Of a stretch of 38,497 nt of DNA, positions 32,824 to 38,497 are shown one piece after another. Positions within the stretch are counted from its first letter, which is position 1. The number at the start of each line of letters is the position of its first letter. The notes under the pieces were generated by a model. It did not search any database and was not told the origin of the DNA. It was given only the letters and a program-made list of their open reading frames with translations. Source of the stretch: CADDZP01 sp035948135 (GTDB lineage: Bacteria; Actinomycetota; Acidimicrobiia; Acidimicrobiales; AC-14). Made by a program: the position numbers and the translations under genes. Where the stretch lies: the NCBI GenBank assembly GCA_035948135.1, contig DASZJL010000200.1:1-38497 (forward strand), in the 5' to 3' direction.

Positions 32824-33510
32824 CTAGCGGAAGAGGTCCTCGTTGTGGGGGCGGACGATCTCGGTCCGGACCGAGCTCTCGCGCAGCCACGAGGGGTCCA
32901 GGCCGCGGACGACGGCGACGGGGACGTCGCGGTCCTTGCCCATGACCAGTTCGGCGGCCGAGGACAGCTCGTCGGCGATCGCAACCTCGGTCGCTTGCAG
33001 CGTGCGACCCCGCGTGTCTTCGGTGCCCCGCAGGTCGACGATGGCCGCGACTCCGGCGCACCCGAGCGCCACGTCGACCAGCCCCCGGCGCCACGGGCGG
33101 CCGAAGGTGTCGGACACCACCACGGCGACGGTCACGCCGGTGCGCGCCCCGAGGGCGTCGCGGATGTGGCGGGCCGAGCGGTCTGCGTCGACGGGAAGGA
33201 GGGCGGCGATGCCGTCGTCGACGTTGGAGAGGTCAACGCCTGCGTTGGCGCACACAAAGCCCTGCCGCGTCTCGCTGATCACCAGCTCGTCGCGGCGCCG
33301 CAGCACGCGGACCGACTCGCGTTCGATGAGCCGCAGCCGTTCCTCGTCGTCGGCGACCTTCTCGAGCCGGCCCTCGGCCTTGGAGACGATCTTCTGGGTG
33401 ACGACGACGACGTCACCCTCCTGCAGGTCGGCGTGCGACGCGATCAGCTCGGCGATCTCGTCGCCGGGCCGCACCTCGGGCATGCCCTCGACGGGGAGGA
33501 CTGTGATCAC
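32824..33510 (-). CDS. cofE: Coenzyme F420-0:L-glutamate ligase
   Basis: A 228-aa protein. VEGMPEVRPGDEIAELI opens it; GDVVVVTQKIVSKAEGR, NAGVDLSNV, VVVSDTFGRPWRRGLVDVAL and the ADELSSAAELVMGK segment are the family blocks, with metal-binding Asp and Glu residues among them. It adds glutamates to F420-0 using GTP. Mycobacterial FbiB has an extra C-terminal FMN domain that reduces dehydro-F420; that domain is absent here, so this is the CofE form and the reductase must be elsewhere. The GTG start overlaps the cofD stop (GTGA), so the two genes form an operon. Confidence 0.95.
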   Translation of the reverse strand: MITVLPVEGMPEVRPGDEIAELIASHADLQEGDVVVVTQKIVSKAEGRLEKVADDEERLRLIERESVRVLRRRDELVISETRQGFVCANAGVDLSNVDDGIAALLPVDADRSARHIRDALGARTGVTVAVVVSDTFGRPWRRGLVDVALGCAGVAAIVDLRGTEDTRGRTLQATEVAIADELSSAAELVMGKDRDVPVAVVRGLDPSWLRESSVRTEIVRPHNEDLFR

Positions 33511-34427
33511 GCGTCCAACACGGCGCGAGCGAGCGCGGCGGCCTCCGGTACGCCGTGCATGACGGTGGGTGTGACGAGGCAGCGCACGCCTTCGGCCTCC
33601 ACGGCAGCGGCCAGGTCGGCGTCGGCCTCGTCGATGACGAGCGTCCCCGTGAACGGGGCGTAGAGGCGGGCGACGCCGACCACGGTGGACTCGACGCCGA
33701 GCTCGGTCATCAGGCGGTCGGCGGGCCCCTTCAGGGCGGCGCCGGCGACGATCGGGGACACTGCCACCACGTCGTCGCGGCGCTCGGTCATCGCCTTTTC
33801 GATACCGGGCAGGGCCAGGATCGGCGCGATCGAGAGGATGGGATTGGAGGGGCAGACGATCACCCGCGAGGCGCGGGCGACGGCGTCGATGACTCCAGGC
33901 GCGGGCCTCGCGGACGAGGCGCCCGCGTACCGCACCGCTTTGACTGTTACCGCGTGGCGGCGGCGGACGAAGTAGTCCTGGAAGGCGATCTCGCCCTCGC
34001 CCTCGACGTCGAGGCGCGTCTCGACGCGGTCGTCGGTCATGGGAACGACGTGGAGGCCGAGGCCCCAGCTGCTCGCGATCTCATTCGTGATCTCGCTGAG
34101 CCTGGCTCCTTCGGACAGGCGCTGCGTGCGGTAGAGGTGGATGGCCAGGTCGCGGTCGCCGAGGCGGAACCACGTGAGCCCGCCGTAGCGCTCGAGGGCG
34201 TCCATCACCGTCCACGTCTCGCCCGCCAGGCCCCATCCGGTTTCGGGGTTGACGGCACCGGCCAGCGTGTACACGACGGTGTCGATGTCGGGGCTGACGT
34301 GCAGGCCGTGGAACACCACGTCGTCACCCGTGTTCACTACCGCGGTCACGTCGCCCGGATCGCTGACCTGCAGCAAGCCCCGGAGAAAGCGAGCGGCGCC
34401 GACGCCTCCGGCCAGCGCGGTGATCAC
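33507..34427 (-). CDS. cofD: 2-phospho-L-lactate (or phosphoenolpyruvate) transferase of F420 synthesis
   Basis: A 306-aa protein starting MITALAGGVGAARFLRGLLQ. It has VVNTGDDVVFHGLHVSPDID, the Asp-rich site of the family, then WFRLGDRDLAIHLYRT, QDYFVRRRH, CPSNPILSIAPIL and VAVSPIVAGAALKGPADRL. It joins the nucleotide-activated lactyl or enolpyruvyl phosphate to the flavin precursor FO. In actinobacteria the in vivo substrate is generally the enolpyruvyl form (FbiA), giving dehydro-F420-0. The start GTG is 7 nt after TAGCTT on the minus strand. CofC and FO synthase are not in the window. Confidence 0.95.
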   Translation of the reverse strand: MITALAGGVGAARFLRGLLQVSDPGDVTAVVNTGDDVVFHGLHVSPDIDTVVYTLAGAVNPETGWGLAGETWTVMDALERYGGLTWFRLGDRDLAIHLYRTQRLSEGARLSEITNEIASSWGLGLHVVPMTDDRVETRLDVEGEGEIAFQDYFVRRRHAVTVKAVRYAGASSARPAPGVIDAVARASRVIVCPSNPILSIAPILALPGIEKAMTERRDDVVAVSPIVAGAALKGPADRLMTELGVESTVVGVARLYAPFTGTLVIDEADADLAAAVEAEGVRCLVTPTVMHGVPEAAALARAVLDA

Positions 34428-34434
34428 CCCGCGG

Positions 34435-34440
34435 AAGCTA
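34435..34440 (-). promoter_or_regulatory. Putative -10 hexamer TAGCTT for the cofD-cofE operon
   Basis: Read on the minus strand, TAGCTT is followed by 7 nt and GTG 34427, the leaderless spacing. It lies in the 36-nt gap to the divergent gene. Confidence 0.5.
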
Positions 34441-34449
34441 CCCCGTCGG

Positions 34450-34455
34450 TAACCT
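34450..34455 (+). promoter_or_regulatory. Putative -10 hexamer TAACCT for coiled-coil protein gene
   Basis: TAACCT, 8 nt, ATG 34464. It is back to back with the cofD promoter 10 bp away. Confidence 0.4.
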
Positions 34456-34463
34456 CAGTAGGA

Positions 34464-35003
34464 ATGGACGTGGCCCCGCGCGTCGACAAGCTGCTTGCCA
34501 AGGCCGTTGACGAACAGGTCAGTGAGCAGCGATTCATTCGAGAGGCACTCGAGGATGTCGCGGCGCGCCTTGCGCACGTCGAGGTCACTACTGCAGCGTT
34601 GGCCGACAAGATCGAGCCCTGGTCCGACCCGGGGGCGGCGACAGCTGACTTGGCGGTACGGGTCGAGAAGCGGATCGGCAAGCGCTTCGACGAGCTGGCT
34701 ATGACCCTCGACGACCTGGCCGTCACCATCGAGGAGCGGGCCGTCGAGGTCATGTCCGAGGACCTGAGCGTCGTGGCCGAGGAGCTGCGGAAAGCGGTGG
34801 CCGAGCTGGCGCGGCTGCTGGTGCGCGACCGCACCCGCATCGGCCGCACGCTCACCGAGCACCGCAACGCCATCCTGGCCGAACTGCGCATGCCGGCCGC
34901 CAACGGGCACACGGTCGACCTCGGCGACAACAATGACGACGACGAGGACGAGCCCGACGTGGTCAACGGCAACGGCCGACGCCTCCTCCGCCGGCTTCGC
35001 TGA
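34464..35003 (+). CDS. Helical coiled-coil protein of unknown function
   Basis: A 179-aa soluble protein, mostly long charged helices: KLLAKAVDEQVSEQRFIREA, LEDVAARLAHVEV, RIGKRFDELAMTLDDLAVTI and VAEELRKAVAELARLLVRDR. The C-terminal 35 residues are low-complexity, with a DNNDDDEDEPDV acidic stretch and a basic end RRLLRRLR. I recognise no catalytic motif. The frame is open far upstream, but the proposed ATG follows a -10-like TAACCT and begins the helix-rich part. It is divergent from cofD and 32 nt upstream of the methyltransferase gene. A structural or scaffold role is a guess. Confidence 0.75.
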   Translation: MDVAPRVDKLLAKAVDEQVSEQRFIREALEDVAARLAHVEVTTAALADKIEPWSDPGAATADLAVRVEKRIGKRFDELAMTLDDLAVTIEERAVEVMSEDLSVVAEELRKAVAELARLLVRDRTRIGRTLTEHRNAILAELRMPAANGHTVDLGDNNDDDEDEPDVVNGNGRRLLRRLR

Positions 35004-35023
35004 ACGATCGCCGCTGCCGCGGC

Positions 35024-35029
35024 AATACT
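35024..35029 (+). promoter_or_regulatory. Putative -10 hexamer AATACT for methyltransferase gene
   Basis: AATACT, 6 nt, then GTG 35036. It is a variant of the hexamer seen at other starts in this window. Confidence 0.35.
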
Positions 35030-35035
35030 GCGCCC

Positions 35036-36022
35036 GTGCGAGGTCGGGACCTGGTCAAGCGAGTGCCAGGCGTCGGTCCGTTGGCACAGAAGGCCAGTGG
35101 CCTCCGTCAGCAGCTCGACGCACTCGAACGCACCCGGCGCAATCAGGCGGCCATCGCCCTGGCGCTCGCCCGGGCCGCACCGCCGCCGGCGGTCGATCCG
35201 TGGTCGCCGCCGCTCCCGTCGTGCATGTGCACACAGGCCCGGTGCTCGAGCCCCGCGTATGCGGAGTGGTGCGGCCGTCTCGCCCTGCGACCGCTGTTCA
35301 ACCGCAAGCCCTGGGAGTACGCGTACGCCGCGGCCGTGCTCGACGACGCCGGTGTCCTCGACGACGGTCGGCGCGGGATCGGTTTCGGCGTGGGCCGAGA
35401 GCCCTTACCGGCCTACCTCGCGTCCCGCGGCTGCTCGGTGGTGGCGACCGACCAGCCCGCGGACTCGGCCGGCGCGTCCCAGTGGGCGTCGACGGGGGAG
35501 TACGCGGGAACCCTCGACGGTCTGGCGAACGCCGAGGTCTGTGCCGCGGACGTCTTCGCCGAGCGTGTGTCGTTCCGGCCCGTCGACATGCGGGCCGTGC
35601 CCTCCGACCTGACGGACTTCGACTTCTGCTGGTCGCTGTGCGCCTTCGAACACCTGGGCTCCCTCGACGCCGGCATGCGCTTCGTCGAGCGATCCCTGCA
35701 GTGCCTCCGCCCCGGCGGTGTCGCCGTGCACACCACCGAGCTCAACCTGTGGAGCGATGACCGCACCCTGGCCCAGGGTCCGACGGTGCTCTACCGGAGG
35801 CAGGACATCGAAGCGCTGGCGGCGCGCCTCGAGTCCACGGGCCACACGGTCGCGGCCCTCGACTTCGACCCCGGCGACGGCGTGCTCGACGGCTACATCG
35901 ACGGGCCGCCCTGGCTGCAATGGCCCGAACGACCGGTCCTTCGCGTCGACATCGGCGGCTTCGTCACAACGTCCTTCGCGCTGGTCGTCACCAGAGGAAC
36001 GGCACCACCAGGATCCCGATGA
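35036..36022 (+). CDS. Class I SAM-dependent methyltransferase-like protein
   Basis: A 328-aa protein. An N-terminal helical region (about 1-55) with KASGLRQQLDALERTRRNQA precedes a Rossmann-like domain. GIGFGVGREPLPAYLASRGC corresponds to the SAM-binding motif I, VVATDQPADSAGA to the acidic loop, and FDFCWSLCAFEHLGSLDAGM followed by LRPGGVAVHTTELN to the later methyltransferase motifs. The target is unknown; similar proteins occur in polysaccharide clusters, where they methylate sugars. A Cys-rich bit, PSCMCTQARCSS near residue 61, is unusual. The 3' end overlaps the convergent membrane-protein gene by 35 nt. The start GTG lacks a ribosome site. Confidence 0.82.
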   Translation: MRGRDLVKRVPGVGPLAQKASGLRQQLDALERTRRNQAAIALALARAAPPPAVDPWSPPLPSCMCTQARCSSPAYAEWCGRLALRPLFNRKPWEYAYAAAVLDDAGVLDDGRRGIGFGVGREPLPAYLASRGCSVVATDQPADSAGASQWASTGEYAGTLDGLANAEVCAADVFAERVSFRPVDMRAVPSDLTDFDFCWSLCAFEHLGSLDAGMRFVERSLQCLRPGGVAVHTTELNLWSDDRTLAQGPTVLYRRQDIEALAARLESTGHTVAALDFDPGDGVLDGYIDGPPWLQWPERPVLRVDIGGFVTTSFALVVTRGTAPPGSR

Positions 36023-37955
36023 ACAGGGCGTGCATCACCGGGATCGCCAGGCGCCCCGCAGTGCGGAACCGCCGGCCCGACCACGGCCACAGGTGGCGCC
36101 ACCCGGCGGCCAACACGATCGTGAACGCCACCATGGCGGGGAACAGGTAGCGGCCGCTGATCGCCTCGACCTGCGTCGGCGGCACGGTCTGGAGAACCGC
36201 AGCGGCGCCGACGCACAGGATGGCGGCCGTGAGGACGGACAGGGCCGGCAGCGGAAGCCCACGGCGCAGGGCGAGGGCGACGGCCCCGGCAACCCCCGCG
36301 GCCACCAGTACGGCCAGCGCCCACTGGATCCCCACCGGGAATAGGGGGATCGGCACCTGCCAGCCGACCGTGCCCCAGAACGACCCGAAGCCCTCGGCGG
36401 CGCGGCGCGTGAGGATCCCCGACGAGTCGACGACGGCGCCGGGCTGGCGCACGAGGCCGTCCACCGAGTCGACAGCGCCGTCGAATACCCGGCGCACTGG
36501 ACTCGGCAGTGCTGACGGGGCGCTGAGGACCGCCGATCGCGCGGAACCGTTGGTGATGAAGTTCGGGCCCGGAACGTCGACGGTGGGGTCGACGTAGGCG
36601 CCGGGCTGGCTGGGATCGAATGGGCCGAGGGTGACGTCGTCGACGGCCACCGTTCCGGTTCCCTTCGCCGTCAACGCGACGGACAGGAAGTCCGGCTTGA
36701 CCGGCACCTTCCCGGTGACAACGACGGGACGCCACTCGGGCGCGGCTTCCTGTTCGGTGTGGGCGATGAGGCCGGTGTCTGTCCCGACGTCGAGGGCGAA
36801 CGTCCCCGACCCGCGCATCCAGACGGCGGCCCGCACGTTCTCGCCCCCCAACTCGTCGGCGTCGACGAGCGGCACCTGCTGGGTGACCTGGTACGACGAC
36901 GGCGTCAGACAGATGGCCCACGTGTCGCCGTGGCCATCCCGGCAGCGCGCTGTTCCCACCGTTGTGGCCCGGCGCCAGCTCGAGAGCCGAGCGTCGGCGC
37001 TCGTCAGGAGCACGATGGCCGTGATGGCCTCGAGCGCCGCGAGGGCGGCGAGCATCGGCCGCGGGTGACGTCGGAGACGGACTGCGATCGCCACGAGGAC
37101 GACCGGAATCAGGGGCACGAACGTGCGCTTGGTGAGCACGCCGAGGACGAGCAGGAGGACGATCAGAGCGAACCAGGGGAGCGGCCGCGCCACGCGGCCC
37201 GCGTCGAGCACGCCCGCGAGCAGGAGCAGGAGCAGGAGCGCGGCCAGGAGTTGCGCGAGGGCGTCGTTGTTCACCGAGCCGGCGTAGAGCACGAACGTGG
37301 GCACGGCCACCGCGAGGGCGGCCGGCACCTCGGCCCAGAGTTTGCGGCCGAAGAGCAGGCGTCCGGCTGCACCGCACGACCACACCACGCCGGCGGCCAG
37401 CACCACACCCACCAGGCGGAGCAACCCGAGGCGGGCGACGACCGGCATCCCTCCGAAGGGACGCATGAGGACAGCAGCGACGTCGTAGTAGAGCGGCGGA
37501 TGATTCAGCTCGGTGGGGCCGGGGACAACACCCGCGGCCAACGCGTTGCGGGCGCCCGGCAGCCAGCGGCCGGCGTGAGCGGCGCGCATGGACTCGACGA
37601 TCTGGCGCTGCACGTCGGCGTCGATGCGGGCGAGTCGCGGCGACGGTGCCTTGAACGGCAACAGGCTCTCGCCCGCGTCGAACCCGCCTCTGCGGACGAC
37701 CTCGACGTGCACCATGTGTTGGGGTTCGTCCGGCGTCTGCCACGGCGGGATGATCAACGCGTAGCCCACGGCGAGCAGCTCGAACACCAGCAGGACCCAG
37801 AGGGGACCGGCGGCCCGGCGCCCGGCGGTGCGGTTGATCACCCACCACCCGGCGGGCACGAGGGCGAGCACGACGAGCACGGCGACGGCGAGGGCCAGCC
37901 CCTCGGCGGCGCTGCTCCCTCTCCATGGCCAGAACGGCCCAGGTACGCCCGTCAC
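35988..37955 (-). CDS. Large GT-C-type membrane protein (DUF2142-like)
   Basis: A 655-aa protein with about ten or more hydrophobic spans. The first external loop has IIPPWQTPDEPQHMVHVEVV, the PxDExxH-like motif of DUF2142 and related GT-C glycosyltransferases. NHPPLYYDVAAVLMRPF and YAGSVNNDALAQLLAALLLL follow in the same order as in that family. A soluble insert of about 200 aa (about 345-520), with beta-rich SYQVTQQVPLVDADEL and VAVDDVTLGPFDPSQPGAYV, looks like a carbohydrate-binding module. The C terminus, ISGRYLFPAMVAFTIVLAAG, is also typical. It probably transfers or handles lipid-linked sugars at the outer face of the membrane. The start is GTG. It is divergent from the ABC permease. 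Confidence 0.85.
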   Translation of the reverse strand: MTGVPGPFWPWRGSSAAEGLALAVAVLVVLALVPAGWWVINRTAGRRAAGPLWVLLVFELLAVGYALIIPPWQTPDEPQHMVHVEVVRRGGFDAGESLLPFKAPSPRLARIDADVQRQIVESMRAAHAGRWLPGARNALAAGVVPGPTELNHPPLYYDVAAVLMRPFGGMPVVARLGLLRLVGVVLAAGVVWSCGAAGRLLFGRKLWAEVPAALAVAVPTFVLYAGSVNNDALAQLLAALLLLLLLAGVLDAGRVARPLPWFALIVLLLVLGVLTKRTFVPLIPVVLVAIAVRLRRHPRPMLAALAALEAITAIVLLTSADARLSSWRRATTVGTARCRDGHGDTWAICLTPSSYQVTQQVPLVDADELGGENVRAAVWMRGSGTFALDVGTDTGLIAHTEQEAAPEWRPVVVTGKVPVKPDFLSVALTAKGTGTVAVDDVTLGPFDPSQPGAYVDPTVDVPGPNFITNGSARSAVLSAPSALPSPVRRVFDGAVDSVDGLVRQPGAVVDSSGILTRRAAEGFGSFWGTVGWQVPIPLFPVGIQWALAVLVAAGVAGAVALALRRGLPLPALSVLTAAILCVGAAAVLQTVPPTQVEAISGRYLFPAMVAFTIVLAAGWRHLWPWSGRRFRTAGRLAIPVMHALFIGILVVPFLW

Positions 37956-38015
37956 AACGGCGACGAACCGTAATTGGGCCGTGCGACCGTCAGCTGGTCA
38001 GGAGGGCCCCCCTAC

Positions 38016-38021
38016 TACGAT
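38016..38021 (+). promoter_or_regulatory. Putative -10 hexamer TACGAT for ABC-2 permease gene
   Basis: TACGAT, 7 nt, then GTG 38029. It contains the overlapping ATG 38020, which is an in-frame but less likely start. The same hexamer and spacing occur before the acyl-CoA dehydrogenase gene. Confidence 0.5.
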
Positions 38022-38028
38022 GCACTGG

Positions 38029-38497
38029 GTGAAAGCGGCAGAGCTCGTGTCCTCGCGCGAGCTGATGGTGAACCTCACGCTGCGCGAGCTGCGCGGCAAA
38101 TACAAGCGCTCGGTACTCGGCTGGACCTGGTCGTTGCTGAACCCGCTGGCGTCGATGATCATCTTCACCATCGTCTTCAGCTTCTTCCTGAAGGTGAAGC
38201 CACCGGTGGGCGACCCCAGCGGCCTGCACAACTTCGCGTTCTTCCTGCTGTGCGGGATGCTCCCCTGGAACTTCCTCCAGAACGGGATGATGGGCGGGAT
38301 GAGCGCCCTCATCGGCAACGCCAACCTCATCAAGAAGGTCTACTTCCCGCGCGAAGTCCTCGTGTCGGCCGTTGTCGCTGCCTTCGACGTCTCGTTCCTG
38401 ATCGAGATGGGCGTGCTAGCTGCCGCGCTGCTCATCGCCGGCAACTTCATCATCCCGTGGATCCCGGTCGCGCTTTTCATCATCGTCGTGCTCACGG
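38029..38497 (+). CDS. ABC-2 polysaccharide export permease, N-terminal part; 3' end outside window
   Basis: About 156 residues are present. KAAELVSSRELMVNLTLREL opens it, then RGKYKRSVLGWTWSLLNPLA, the family signature of Wzm/TagG/RfbA-type permeases. MIIFTIVFSFFL is the first membrane span, NFAFFLLCGMLPWNFLQNGM the second, and the GNANLIKKVYFPREVLVSAV block and two more spans follow. Such permeases, with an ATPase partner, export undecaprenyl-linked polysaccharide or teichoic-acid-like polymers. The ATPase gene (Wzt/TagH-like) would be expected just downstream. The start GTG 38029 follows TACGAT by 7 nt; ATG 38020 would add three residues. It links the upstream sugar-nucleotide cluster to an export route. 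Confidence 0.9.
   Translation, partial: MKAAELVSSRELMVNLTLRELRGKYKRSVLGWTWSLLNPLASMIIFTIVFSFFLKVKPPVGDPSGLHNFAFFLLCGMLPWNFLQNGMMGGMSALIGNANLIKKVYFPREVLVSAVVAAFDVSFLIEMGVLAAALLIAGNFIIPWIPVALFIIVVLT

Noticed and set aside
33555..34463. Plus-strand open extension upstream of the coiled-coil gene
   Set aside because: It is antisense to cofD and lacks protein character; the coiled-coil protein begins at ATG 34464 after a -10-like hexamer.

Overview
The window comes from a high-GC actinobacterium. A Wbl (WhiB-type) iron-sulfur regulator and the coenzyme F420 genes cofD and cofE support this. Gene content, with a UDP-xylose branch and a His-rich secreted protein of a type I associate with Acidimicrobiia, suggests class Acidimicrobiia; the class is inference. 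Many starts are GTG, and many genes have a TANNNT hexamer 6-8 nt before the start codon, the pattern of leaderless transcripts. Coding density is very high and no stretch over 300 nt lacks a gene.

Layout. 1-5.5 kb: the end of leucyl aminopeptidase, a WhiB regulator, an unrecognised 203-aa protein, a sirtuin, a possible 56-aa protein and a large LuxR-family ATPase regulator. 5.6-9.9 kb: a secreted Ig-like repeat protein, a multi-membrane-span acyltransferase and a rhodanese-MoeB protein with the rhodanese domain at the N terminus. 9.9-13.7 kb: an accessory island. It holds two 47-bp hairpin repeats at a 61-bp period, an AbiEi/DUF559-type protein, a polymorphic-toxin gene broken over three frames with a nucleotidyltransferase-like C-terminal domain, and four tandem paralogous small genes that look like an immunity array (two with frame lesions).

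13.7-24.5 kb: acyl-CoA metabolism. A methylmalonyl-CoA mutase large subunit is followed by a flavin disulfide-reductase-like protein, a beta-propeller/phosphoesterase on the other strand, a biotin-dependent carboxylase alpha subunit divergent from its presumed biotin ligase, a small secreted protein, a class IV aminotransferase and an acyl-CoA dehydrogenase. The carboxylase and mutase fit propionyl-CoA to succinyl-CoA conversion. The birA gene lacks a normal in-frame start codon.

24.5-32.7 kb: a tightly packed plus-strand run for cell-envelope glycopolymer: LCP ligase, RmlD, UDP-glucose dehydrogenase, UDP-glucuronate decarboxylase, a GT2 glycosyltransferase, a membrane-anchored His-rich protein, a sugar-1-phosphate nucleotidyltransferase and an NAD-dependent sugar epimerase. 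32.8-34.4 kb: cofE and cofD on the minus strand. 34.4-38.5 kb: a coiled-coil protein, a methyltransferase, a large GT-C/DUF2142-like membrane protein and the start of an ABC-2 polysaccharide-export permease. The sugar-nucleotide genes, the glycosyltransferase, the LCP ligase and the exporter together look like one envelope-polysaccharide system.

The most unusual part is the toxin/immunity-like island at 11.0-13.7 kb. All its lesions look like one-base losses, so real decay and assembly indels must be told apart.
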